A stretch of DNA of 64,000 bases from Agelaius tricolor. Its lineage: Eukaryota > Chordata > Aves > Passeriformes > Icteridae. The translations under genes and the position numbers were made by a program. The notes beneath the pieces are model-generated. The model saw only the letters and a list, made by a program, of their open reading frames with translations. It made no database searches and was not told where the DNA came from. The stretch spans positions 54,627,381-54,691,380 of the forward strand of contig JALJCS010000001.1 of NCBI GenBank assembly GCA_023055355.1, in the 5' to 3' direction. Within the stretch, counting starts at the first letter, position 1. Each line of letters opens with the position of its first letter. Below, piece by piece: positions 23,286-35,009 of the stretch.

Positions 23286-26200
23286 CTAAATCTCTGAATT
23301 CATCCTTTAATCCTTTGGCATTCACAAAGATTTGAAAAATTTACTTTACTGGACTTGGGGAAACTTGATGGTCCCTGAAGTGGAAAATACCAAAGAATAT
23401 GGTCAGCACTTGTAAAATTAAGTTGGGTTATTTGATGTATTCCTAGAAGCTTATATCTCTGTGAAGAAATACAGTAATCCAGGTTCCTTGCCAGCATTTC
23501 CTTATGTGTGACCGACTTATGGTGAAGGATAGGAGAAAAATGGGAATGATTTTACCTCTTACCAGGAACATTTTCTTGTGCTTAAAATATAGTGATAAAT
23601 GGTGAAACTACACTCAGAGCTCCACAGGTTGGGGACAACTTTGGAATTAAAACAAGGAAGTTGTCTTGTAGGTTTAAACAGTGGAGATGTGTTTTGGGGT
23701 AGAATATGACTTCTTGGTGATACAGTAATCAGAATAAAAATCTCAGAAATTAAAAATGGAGGGCAGTTTTGGCACAGGCACAGCTTTTCACTAGAGGCAC
23801 TGCACTTCCCAGTGATGTTAATGAATACATTTTTTACTGGATGATATAAACTAACAAGGCAGAAAGACAGAGCACATGGTGAAATAGAGGACTTAGCTGG
23901 GTCATCCTGAGGTGACACTGACACTGACATTGGTCTAAAAGTGTTTTGTGAGGGATTCTTCTCATCTGGCTTGTATCAGGCATCAGATCGATGGTGGTCT
24001 GAGACCCCTCTGCTGTGGCAGGAGGACTCTGCAGAGAGAGAGCTCCTTCAGGGGTGATTCATCCTGTGTGCCTCATGCATCCATGCAGGAAGGGATGAAT
24101 CCCTCTCCGAAGGGACCTCTCACTCTCCACTGAGTACAAAGGGAGCCTGGATGACTAGTGCTCTCTTCTAGCTGCCTGGACTTCCAGGGAATTACAAGCA
24201 GGGGAGATCAGTCCCACACCTTTATGTCCTCCTTCATGTTGCTATCAGAAATGGTAATAAAACCTGCCAGGGCAGGCTGAAAGTCTGTGCTTGTGTCCCT
24301 CTCCCACATTTCTCTGGAGCACTGCTGGCTTCATTCCTGTTGCATCCATAGCTTTCTTTACAGCTTCAAGGTGGGCTGCTAGCGGAGGAGTATTTTTTTT
24401 GTGTGTCAAAACATTATTTATTGGGGATACATAAAGAGGACAGAGCTGCAACAAAGTGGAGAGACAGGTGCAGATGCCTGTTTATGTTTTTAAAAACTGC
24501 AGATGTGTCTATGTGTGTACACAGAGCTGCTCAGGCAAGCCAGGATGCATAGATTAATTGAAACTTGCACTCTTCAGAAAGCCATTTGAGATGAACTTGG
24601 TTTGATGTTATATTTGTAACCAACACTGTAGTGGTTGTTGGGGTTTTTTCTGCTTGGAAAATTTCAGATGTGGTATTTAGCTTTGTTTGGAATGAAGACA
24701 AGTTTTTTGGCAGAGAATAATTTCCTGAAAAAAAAAAAGGGACTCTCTAAGGCTTCAAAAGTCATGTGAATAGTTTTATCCTGCTGGCCTATTCTTAGTG
24801 CACTATTTATCTTCCTTCTCTGTGTGCTGTGCATGGCAGGGCCTCATCCTCTTGTGATGCATGAGACAGGGGAGCCTTGGTTCTGACTAGGAACTGCAGA
24901 TACCATATCATTAAAATTAATAAACAGGAACAGTGGAGGTTCCTGGAGAGACTATGATAAACATTTGACCAAACTTACTTTGTTTTAAATTGTGTCATCC
25001 TTCAAAAAACAGTATCTTCACTGTCTCATCCCTTGTGCCTTTCTATCATGTCTCTGTCATGTGCTCAAGTTACCCATTCGCCTCTCAGCCCACTTTCCTC
25101 CCCTTGTCACACTTACAAGGTGGCTGACACCTTTTCTTGTCCTTCACTGACTGATGGCTCCTAAACCTGGCTTTCTGTGCCTCTCCCTAGCACGAACCTC
25201 TGGGTGTTCTCAGAGTATGCATGGGGGTACAGGCATCTTTGCTCTGCAAGTGTCAGCTCGTGTCAGGTGGGTGTAGTGACTCAGAAATAGCTTCTCCAAA
25301 AAAGAAAATAGCATTTCTCTTATTTTATTTAAAAAAGAAAATACACTTTTTTTTTTTTTTTAACAACGCAGTTTGTTAAAGCATGTTGTTTGTAAAAACA
25401 ATAAAGAACTGTGTATATAGTTTGGCTCCTAGACCTTTAATCTTCCCTTGCAGGTTTTTTGAAGCTGTCCTCCACCCCAGCCTGGGCTAGCATTCTCTCC
25501 CTGCTTCCACATATTCCCTCACCTGCTGGGAAGCCGCATGTAACAGTATATGAGCAATCCTCCTGATGACATCCAGGCTCCCCTGCTGTACTCCAGACTT
25601 GGGATCCTGCAGTGATTTAACATCTTTGTTTCTAAGCTTAGTTTAAGAAAGATTAAACTGTTCTTTGCATAATGTGTGCTTACTGGATCCATGAGACTTA
25701 TTAAAAACATACGCAGAAAGTCCCCACCCCCCTTCTCCTCTCCTGGGGCTAATGGTTGTGTGCTGTGATAGGTTCATTATTTCAGATGTTCTCCTGCAAC
25801 AAGCCCTAGTCACTCCCTCTTGGAACCTTCCCCTGGAGCTTTCACCTTTCAGGTTCGTTCCCTATTTTTGTGGGCAGTTGCCATCCTGGCTCCACCTGTT
25901 GAAAATCCTCTGTATGGGGAAGGGAATCTTCTTTTGCTGTAGCTTCTTTCCCATACATTCACCCATTTTCTCCCCCCCATCATCTCCCTTCCATACCAAC
26001 ACTTTCTGCCTCTGAAGCCTTCTGACCTGAGAGAAGCCAGAAGAAGGAGAGTTACAGCAGGATAACCACACTGGGAAATTGATACTAGATTGTATCTGCC
26101 ATGGTTTTGAAGTCAAGACAGCAAAGCCATTGCTGTGGCGGAGGAGTTTGTAAAAGTTAACATTATCCACATTTATCTTCTTTCCCTGGGAAGACCGTGG

Positions 26201-28115
26201 ATTTTCAAACTGCCTGAAACAAGTCTCAAGAGAACCCAGTGGTAGGTGAGAGAAGGGCTGATGTGAGGCAGAAAGAGGAGGGAGTATAAATCATTCACTT
26301 CTGACTGAGGTACCAAACAAACCTGAAGCTACAGCTGAGACCTTGGAGAAACCAGTCAAATGTATTGTTCCTTCTCCTGAGGGGAAAAAAAAAGGTGAAA
26401 AAAATCAAGGGGAGCAAAACATTTCCTTTGCTTTGCATATTACAAAAGGCACCAAATGTTGAAAAGAAGAGGAGCAAGTAGGCTGATAAGAGATTTCATT
26501 TCATTCCCCTCAGGGTGCCAACTTACCAGTGGTAACCTCGTGGTCTGCTGATGTCATTCACACAAAGCAGTTACTTCAGAAGAGATAGATTTCCTCAGAT
26601 TTTACCATCTGAGGGAAAAATAGAGGAAGAAATTGTTTGAAATTGAAAAAAATGTTAAGGTGTCTGTGTTTTACCAAAAGCCTTTGTAGGAGGTTATTAA
26701 CTTCAAAAGAAAACTAAATTTATCGTAACTTCTCTCCTCCCTCCCTGTGTTTCTGAAAAGAGCACTTGCTGTGATTGTCTGAGCCATTAAGGGCTCCTGG
26801 AAGGGCAACGAAGTCCTGTGCTCCCATGTCTGTGTGCTTACTGATTTATAAACCTCTCTGTAGGTAGAAAGAAGAAGGTGAAATTTCCCCTTTAGTGGCA
26901 GATGGGCTCCAAAGACTAAAATACAATTATTATGCAGACTCTCAACATGTAGAAAACGGGAATAAAAATCTGTGTCTAACATCCATATGAGGGAAACTTT
27001 CTTCTCAGGCTCTCAAGGGAGCAGACTTCATCACCCCAAACTTTTTTCTTCTTTTTGAACAATGATTCCTGGAAAGAAAGACAAGGTTTAAAAGCGGTTT
27101 GTAAAGGTGAACCGTGAATGCCACCTGTTCCTTTTGAATGTTAGCCTGAGATCCACACAAACAGGCTGTGCAATTCATGTACCTGTGTGACATTTTGAAG
27201 AAAAACTTTCTTAAGTGTCTGTGCAGTGGGACTGGTAAATAGGAGGTTTGTGTTTTCTCTTGCATTGGAGTAAAACCTGCAATCTGAGGAGACAGGCTGG
27301 GAGCTGAACTGTTCATGCCATTGCTGGTACGAGGGAATTAATCTGGCATGATGCAGAAGGTGGAAGATTTCATAAAAAGCTCATGCCATGTGGTAGTGGC
27401 TTCTAGTGCCCAAAGACATGTTTCATATCAGTGTGACAGGCTGCCTTTATCTTCATGGGAACCTTCTCCCCTCTGAGCAGGTCCACTTGCTTCTCCCATC
27501 TGTGTGAACTTGATCCTTATGTTTCCTGGCAATGTCACACTTTTTGGCAGAAATCTTCATGTCCCAGCCCTTCTCTCCTTGCAGCAGGTAGCCTTGTATT
27601 CAGGGGCCTTTTCAGGAGCTTACCCAGTCAGTGCTCACCAGCTCTGATGGAAAGAGAGCCACCAGGTCCCTGCTGGCAGAGGGGCAGGTTGTCCTGCACT
27701 CTCTGTTCAGACAGACTTGTGTCAGTGCTGTCAGGGAGGTGGGTTTGGTGTTGGAGAGCCCTGCATTACAAGGTAAAACTTCAGGTAGTTTTAGGGTGAA
27801 CAAACCCTCGGTTTTGCCTAACCTGGTAAATATGGGGTGAGAAAATTGGAACCTTTCCTAGGGACATGGGCATTTCAGTTTGGACAGAAAGCTGTAGCCA
27901 GTGCTGTGAGCACTGCCAGGGGTATGGCAGGGAAACTCCCTGCCTGCTTGGGAGAGGATGTGCAAAGGCAGCAGACTGAAGTGGTTGGAGCTGGTGGAAA
28001 CAGGTCCTGTGGCAGCCAGGGGGGTGGCAGGGAAACTGCCCTAGTACTCACTGCCCTTGGGCACCCTGCAGCAGGCAGGGGAGCCATGGCAGGAGCGTGG
28101 AAAACAAAATAAATC

Positions 28116-28149
28116 CTGTGCATTTACACATTCTGTGCATTTACACATT
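28116..28149. repeat. Exact 17-bp tandem duplication
   Basis: CTGTGCATTTACACATT occurs twice with no gap (28116-28132 and 28133-28149), followed by CTG. Exact identity points to a recent duplication or an assembly artefact. Confidence 0.95.
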
Positions 28150-28309
28150 CTGCCTGTCCTTCCCCCTGCTCCGGTGTGTGCCCCATGCAATTCCAGCAGT
28201 GTTACTGGATGGGTACTGATGTAGATGACAGCCCTGCTGAACTCTGTGTTCTCTCTGCCTCTGAAGTAAGCAGTGCTTAGGAAATGGGTAGCAAAAATGC
28301 CCAAATATC

Positions 28310-28510
28310 CCTGAAGTAAGCTTAGCCGCAAAATAAGTGACTTAATTAGCATACAGTAGAACCTTATTGTTAAGTGAGAATGCCATCCCCTCCTGCAGGG
28401 ATTTCAGTTAAACATGATGATTGATAAATTGTTATATTCACACGGTGTCACTCAGTGATATAATCATGGCTTTTGTAAATATTTAGTCAAGAGAGCAACC
28501 CAGCTGTTCC
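28310..28510. promoter_or_regulatory. Candidate regulatory stretch, TAAT-core rich
   Basis: A TTAATTAG homeodomain word lies at 28342-28349. Further words are GATTGATAAATTG near 28420 and GTAAATATTTAG near 28475, with CpGs kept in AGCCGC and CACGGTG. The words are short and frequent by chance in AT-rich DNA. The call is a hypothesis that rests on motif clustering and local CpG retention. Confidence 0.2.
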
Positions 28511-30056
28511 CAGCCAGGTTTCATCCAGTGTCAGCCAGTGTTCAGTGCTGCTGATTTATTTCATGTGTTGCTTAAGCCTTGAGTAAGAGCACATTTTTAT
28601 GAGTCTCGAAATACCTATGGTAATAAATAGTGAGAGTGCTGGAGCTAATGACAATAGCAGAAATAATTATTATGAAAAATATTGCCCAGGGTCCAGAATA
28701 TGGCCAGGTACTTAACTGTAGTTTTTTTAGGACAACTGCTTAGCAGCTTTTGGTCTAGATTTATGGCAAAGCAGCCCTCACCAGCTGCCATTGGAACGGG
28801 AATCCAAGCAGGAATAATTTTTCAAAAGGACACTAGCATTTTCTCCCAAAGCTTGACTTAGCTGTTGACAAAGAGTTGAAGTTAAAACAGTGTCGGGCAA
28901 TGAATGAAAATTCTATCTTCTAAAGGATTTAAAGATTTTGAAATTTACCATAGGTTCAATTTAGAAAAAAAGTCTGAAATTCCTCCTCACAGAGGAGGGT
29001 TCTAGGAAGGATTTACTCTGAATCAACTCTGCTGGTTTTGCTATTCAATACGGTACTGGAACATAAAATATACAAATATATTAAAAATGGGAAATAATTC
29101 TCAGATGAAACACTGACACTATTATCTCTGGAGGTGTCCAAACCTTATGTATTCACAGTGTTGGGGCCTTCTCGTGTTTTTCTCCTAAAACATATTCCTG
29201 CAGAACTGACACTTCTGTGAGCCAGTTAATCTTTAATGAATTTATATTTTCTGATACTTTTTTCCTGACCATGTTCTTGTTTGATGAAACACCCATGCAA
29301 CTTTTCCTCACTCATCTGTCTCACTTTTATTTTGAGAACTCTTCAGGAATAGCTTTTGTTCTCATGTCAGTTCTTTGTTGAGGAACTGGCTGTCGTGATG
29401 TCCTACCCCCAAGACTTGGAAGTGATTCACAAAAAAAGAAAGTTTAAAAAAGATGACACCCAGTTTGGGCTGCATTGCGTATTTGAGATAGCATGCTTCA
29501 CCCACAGGACAAGATGGTAGATGCTGAATTTAACTTTTTCCCAGTAAAGAACCTCTTCAGTGACCCATATAGACACCTCTTACTGTCAGCAGAGGAACAA
29601 ATTATCTTTACTGCCAAAGTTTTATTTGCAGAAAATTCAGGTTTTGTTCCCTCTTTGCAATTTGTGTTCTTTCACATTCAGAAGCAGCTCGTAATTACAG
29701 GGTGTTTCTAATTTCCCAGGGAATGCGGACATTTTGAAAATAAATACAGTATTAACAGCAGTGGATTGAGCACCTTCAAGAAGGTAAGCTTAGATACAAT
29801 ACACTCAGAGCCTTTTGCTAACTTGGATCCTAAAGTAGGGGGGACACACGACACACTCCAGGAAGGAAAGTGAAGTCTAGAAGGTGCCTGAAAGCAACTG
29901 TAGCTCACTGACAGAATGAGGTGAGGGCGTCCTACAGCACTGCAGATGGAGTGAAGCAGAGACTTTTTATTTGTTGAGTGCATGAAAACATCTGAGGCAA
30001 AGGAAAAGCTATTTCAAATGGGCATTAGCATGCCTGTTGGCACTCTCAGACTGATA

Positions 30057-30072
30057 TCAAGGGCGCCCTTGA
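30057..30072. repeat. 16-bp perfect palindrome
   Basis: TCAAGGGCGCCCTTGA is its own reverse complement and sits in otherwise ordinary DNA. Each half carries TCAAGG, the core of an SF-1/ERR-type nuclear receptor half-site, in inverted arrangement. Binding is speculation. Confidence 0.9.
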
Positions 30073-30566
30073 GCTCGGAGCCAAGTGGAAGTACACCCCT
30101 TGAGAAGCCGAGGTGACAAAGTGCAGGTGGAAATGCTGTTCAAATGTATATTTAATGGACATGGGGAAAAGCTGTGTTCCAGCCAGTGAAGGTAGGAAAA
30201 AAGAGCATAAAATCCCCCTCTAACAGTATCTCATGGTCAATAGCACTAATGGGAAGTAGAACTTTGAAACCAATAGAATTACTCTAAACCCAACAAATTG
30301 AACTGCAGAAATGAGTGCACGACTGGCCATTTTTAAACCCACTGCCCAGTGGGTCATGTGTACTACCCTTTCTGCTGGAAATATGGGGAAGGTAGAACAA
30401 TTAGAGCCTGCTGCTGCAGAGTCCAGCTCGGGTGGTATGGATTTGTTTGGGTTTTTTCACTCTAGATCTTCATTATGATTTTTGTGGTGACTAAAGAGAA
30501 ATTATCCAAATCAGAACCAAAGTAGAAATTGCCCCTTTGCCATTTGCTGACAGTGGTCACTATTTT

Positions 30567-30842
30567 TCAGTACCTATAGGGAGAATACTTCAAAGTTTTA
30601 TTGTCAATAAATATATTCAAAATGGTAATATTAGTTGCCTTAGTGATATTTGCTTGTTTCTTATGAAATACCTCTTCATGCAGTTGCAGAAGTTTCTGGG
30701 TAGTATAAACCAGTTCTTGCTTCTGTGTAGACCCTGAGAATTCAGGGTTTATGGTTTGCTCTTTCTCATTCTCATCCAGCTGTGATGTGGAATCTTCCCA
30801 CTCACTTGGTTTTTGTAGGCTAATATTCACCAAGTTTGGCAT
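30567..30842 (-). other. Unassigned minus-strand open frame, 91 codons, protein-like composition
   Basis: Most open frames here translate to Cys-, Phe- and Ser-rich noise. This one is instead rich in Glu, Gln, Lys, Asn and Thr, has no Cys, and holds an acidic/polar block (KPSEWEDSTSQLDENEKE) near its start. It could be a small exon or an old coding relic. The ATG is preceded by an in-frame TGA a few bases upstream, so it is either a complete small ORF or, if spliced, enters later. A donor-like GAG|GTATTT on the minus strand lies near 30670. No domain is recognised. Chance remains the simplest explanation. Confidence 0.15.
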
Positions 30843-30907
30843 TCATCTCACCTAACCAGAGTTATTCAAAAATTACACGGTTTATCTGAGTGAGTAGTCT
30901 GGGCCGC

Positions 30908-30995
30908 CCCTGTAGTCAGTGGTGAGACTCAGGCAGGTTGATTCATTCCATCCTCCCAGGTATCACCCTCCGGAGGCGCCTGAGTCTCTACAGGG
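30908..30995. repeat. GC-rich imperfect foldback (inverted repeat, 18 paired positions)
   Basis: CCCTGTA (30908-30914) and GAGACTCAGGC (30924-30934) pair exactly with GCCTGAGTCTC (30978-30988) and TACAGGG (30989-30995). One 9-nt bulge on the left arm and a 43-nt central loop separate the paired parts. The surrounding 200 bases keep several CpGs. It could be a relic of a foldback DNA transposon, a structured RNA, or a conserved element. Confidence 0.75.
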
Positions 30996-33059
30996 AGACA
31001 GATGGCCGAGGTTAGGTGAGGTGAACCTCAACCCCAGTGCTCAGCAATAATGGCTTGGCGTGTGCCCAGAACACCTGGGGTTCCCTGGGGAAATCACCCT
31101 TCCAAACGCTAGTCAGAACTTGCACCTTTTAGCATCCAGAATTAAAGGGGGTTTTATGTGCTTTCTTTCGGTCCAGTGTACACGGAGGTTTTGTGTGTAA
31201 TAGAAAAAACTTTGCCCTGTGTTTGACCTACATACTCAAACACAAATACGGCCTTAAATTACATATTCAGTATTTTTATATATCTGCTGTCTGTGTGAAC
31301 ATGCACATATTTTCTGCATAATAATATTCAGATATATGGTTCTCTATGATATTTTACTATTAAAGTGCTGGCAATATGCTCAAAGCTTTACAAAATACAG
31401 ATAAAGGCAATACCTGTCAGAAGAAGGTTATAACAAAGATAAATATTAGATTCACAGGGAGTGAGAGACCAGAAGATTCTGAGTTCACTGTTTGTTTTTT
31501 AGCCTCATTTCCTTAGAAAATGAGGCTTCTGTGCTGCACTGTGGGTGAGGTGAGGTGTGTAGCTGTCTTCTCAGTGACTTTTGAGCTGGTTGGCCAGCTT
31601 TAGCCAAATAAAACCAAAGAACATTTTCTCAAGAGACAAAGCTCTCTGGAAAAAGGCAGCTATTTAGAAGAGAGAATGACCTTACTGTGAAAAAGGTACA
31701 GGGTAAGCCATATTAGGTGCTAGAGTACCTACAAAGGAATCCTTTTTGGAAATCCAAGTAGGGATAGAGCATCACCTGTCACTGGTGTTGTGCTAATCCC
31801 TAGGGAATTGGGCAGGCTGACCCATAGGAATCAATGCATTAATGATTTTATGATGCAAGAAACATATTCTGTACTAGTAGTGGCCTTTATGTCTGAATCT
31901 TCCTTAAGAATGTAATACATTAAGAGTTCTCCCAACCACAGGAAGAAAGCTTATTAACTGGGGGACAGAGCAGTGGAAGAGATGAAGCTGAGGATTGGTA
32001 GAAAGTGTGAAAGCAAAGAAGAAATGAGCATTCCTACAGCTTCTGCCATTTCTCATATGCAGATTTATCTATCTATCTATTCAATATGACATTAAAATTA
32101 AAGATGTCTTCCTAAAGTATGGTATTCTTGGCTAGTTTTATCGGGTGAGGGCATCTCTGATTAGCTGTGCATTGTGGATTTCTAGCCTGTGCTGTGTGAT
32201 CACTCACACAGAGGTTAACCTCTCTCATCTGCTCTGACATTGTCTTCAAGGTACAGCTTTACCAGCTTATGAAAAGTGCATAAGAGCAGAAGCAGGAATT
32301 TATTGGCCAGATAGCTCAGTTCCTGGCCTGGGTGTTCCTATGAATGCAGCTTTATCAACATGCTTTATCAAAACCAGGCAGTTCCAGGGTGAAAATAGTT
32401 TCCATCCCTGCCTGCTGATGGTCAGAATTAGGAGAATTTTATCAGATACGGTGTGTACCTCTGATGCACCCAATGTCTATTTTGATTCTGACACTGGTGC
32501 AGGCTTCTGTACTAGCTCTTGGCTATTCTGAAAATGAGGAGAGAGGGGTCAGGTTTCTAAACTGAGATTTTCTTATTACATGTTCTTGGTTTTAGCACAG
32601 GAACAGGTAGACTTGGATTGTTGAACTGGGTGGGATGAAACAGGTGCTGTGTTTCTACCCCATGAATAGCTTCAGCTGTCCTCAGTGCTCTGGGTCATCC
32701 TGTGCAATGCAGTTTGCCTAGGACTGTGGGTGCAAGATGCTTTGTGAATCTCTTTCCAGCCCAGCTTGTGGCCTTTTAGGCAAGCTGTTTATTCTGTCTT
32801 GCTGCTATTTTGGACTTTCATCTTCCCTAGAAGCTTTTCCAGAGAAAGCTGAGGGGGAAAGAAACTGCCATGGCAGTGATGGCAAGTGTTTAAAGTGTGC
32901 CTGCCTACCTGCCCTGCAGCAGCTCTTGGGCTTTTGGCAGCTTCCTGATCAGTGGAAGAGCTGATTGGGTTACATACTGTAGGGAACTGAAATTTCTGCC
33001 ACTTTATTCTACATTTCTGCTTCCCCCCGGTCACAGACTGGGTGATGACCCAAGATTGT
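30996..33059. other. Non-coding DNA with a faint SINE trace
   Basis: No gene is supported. Around 31360-31445 the run AGTGCTGGCAATATGCTC, AAAGCTTTACAAAATACAG, ATAAAGGCAATACCTGTCAG faintly echoes the 'gtgctaggcgctgtacaaacacagaacaaagacagtccctgcc' part of an ancient amniote SINE. A (TATC)n trace lies near 32067. The rest is unique. Confidence 0.5.
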
Positions 33060-33243
33060 ATCATCTAAGACACGCTGCACTTGCAATTGGCGACGTGTAT
33101 CAATGGTTCTCATATTTCTCTAAAACACGAGGTACTGACCGCTAGATTTGATTTACAATTAAATAGCAAATCCTACAGTATATTCCCAGGACCCCAGGAA
33201 TGATAAGTCATGAGTTGTATTTTTAATAGATTGTTATAAATCA
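33060..33243. promoter_or_regulatory. Candidate regulatory stretch, CpG-retaining and AT-rich
   Basis: An AT-rich run keeps five CpGs in about 80 bases (CACGCTG, GGCGACGTG, CACGAGG, GACCGC). It also contains GCAATTGG, TGATTTACAATTAA and a HOX/PBX-type ATAAATCA at 33236-33243. CpG retention in methylated AT-rich DNA can signal constraint. It adjoins the SINE relic that follows, and exaptation of SINE-flanking DNA is known in amniotes. This is motif-based inference only. Confidence 0.22.
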
Positions 33244-33360
33244 TTTTTATATTGCCATAATTGATTAAGGTGCTTTAGAGAAACAGAAGACTGCACATTC
33301 CCTGCCCCTAGGAGTTTGCTTGCTAAGTACATCTTGAGGTACAAAAGGTACTTTGTGCAA
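33244..33360 (+). mobile_element. Ancient amniote SINE relic (MIR/CORE-SINE-like)
   Basis: AGGTGCTTTAGAGAAACAGA at about 33269, followed by AGACTGCACATTCCCTGCCC, CTAGGAGTTTGCTTGCTAAG and GAGGTACAAAAGGT, is collinear with 'ggcgctgtacaaacacagaacaagacagtccctgccccaaagagcttacaatctaag'. That phrase is widespread in turtles, crocodilians and birds. The exact family name is uncertain. Confidence 0.55.
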
Positions 33361-35009
33361 TTTTATGCAGTGTGAGCCCTTGCTACTAATGACAGTGATA
33401 TAAATGTGGCCCATATCCTGAAACAACTTAATGTGTGCTTAACGTGGAAGATTTAGAGTACCTCTGGATGAGCGTGGTGCTTCATGCCAGAGAACACACA
33501 AGACTCCTGCTGCACCCCCTGCCGTGCCACCAGAGGTGTCTGCCCTGCTGCTGAGGGTCACTTCACACCTAAGGGCCATCAGCCTAGTGCCATTGGCTTC
33601 CTGGCAGTGACCAGGGAAACAGCAGGAGGAATAGGCCAAACACATCCTCTGGCACATTACCCCAGAGCATTTTAGGGACTTTGTGAGTCAAAGTTTGTTT
33701 AATGGGCTGATGGGCCTATCTTCTGTGAGTTTAAGCATAAACTGAAATCGATATAGTTGCAGTGTGGTCATATTCAGCCTGGATAATTCCATTCTGCATT
33801 TTCAACTTCCCTTGATGCATCTTCAGATAAAGCATTTGTGCCCTAAAGCTGTGGTGTTTTGTTTGCTATTGCAATTTTGTAGCAGCTGCATTCCACTCCA
33901 GAGATAGATGCATTTTGGTGGTAAGTGATCCTTAGGTTTAAATAATCTATAATTCTTTGGAGCACTTTTTGGGCTTGTAGAAGGTGTTATACAAATCAAT
34001 GAATAATTTTCACTCACCATTGTTTGTAATGTTTTCTTAGTTTTCAACTGAAAATAAAATTTCTTTCCCTATTGATTTTCTTCTTTTATGTTTTGCCAAA
34101 TTGATTTTTCCTTTTCCTAATGGAGCAGAAACTAACATATCTGGATTTCAGTTACTTCACCCTTTCTGATTCAGCATCATTTAGGATATCAGAAGGAATA
34201 AAAACAGCTCTAAGGAATAGTATTCATTCATTAACTTCAAGGGAGCTGACACTGTTTTAATCCATTTTAAGGGAGAGCGTGTCTTTTGGGTTTTTAAATT
34301 TCATCAGTGGATTTGTAAGTGTTCTCTAAACAAGTATTAAAGAGACAAGTATAAATATGATGTTATGACTTGGGAGGGCAAGGTGCGAGAATTAAGCTGA
34401 ATTTAAGGTTGGCCAAACTGCTGGGTTGCAGAAGAATGGTTCAGATCTCTGACTGAAAATGTGGACTAGGTTTTACAGGGGTTTGATGATCTACTTCCAT
34501 TTCTGCACACCAGGGGCCTTCTACGTTCAGCTGGAGCAGTGACAAGGTAAGTGTTCCTATGGTATTTTCAGATCAGCTTTGATCAGGAAGACCACAGTTG
34601 TCTTGAGATATAAAGTATGAACCTCAGCTGGGGGCTTGTTTTTTTAAGACACTAAGCAGTCCTTTCCATCTAGGATATTAAGGTGGCCTTTGAGCATCAG
34701 GTAGCTAAGAAACAACATGAGAACTTCTGAAATATTTGGCCTAAAAAGGTTGTGAAAGACTAGGTCATTCCCCCAAAGTGAATAGTGTTATCGGAAATAA
34801 ATTATCAGCTGCTGAATCAGTGTTGCTTGAGAAGCTCAACTATGATTGAAGGGTTAATAAAGCCAGTGACTACAGGATAATAGTTCAGGCTACTGTAGAG
34901 AAAAATGAGATTAGAAAATACTGAAATAAACAAAATGGCTTTTTAATGTATCAGGTCTTATGAAATTCAACCTTGGGTATAGAGAACCAGAGAACTGACT
35001 GAAACAGTA
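33361..35009. other. Non-coding DNA, no supported gene
   Basis: No exon or clear transposon was recognised. The right end (from about 34700) may include more decayed sequence belonging to the CR1 that starts near 35010, but I could not align it. Confidence 0.55.

Larger units (their letters stand above)
23286..30566. other. Non-coding DNA, no supported gene
   Basis: No exon is supported. It holds a T15 run (25347-25361), an A-rich run near 24728, a moderately GC-rich patch at about 27450-28230 with open frames on both strands, a 17-bp tandem duplication at 28116-28149, and a TAAT-rich stretch at 28310-28510. The rest is unique sequence. Confidence 0.55.
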
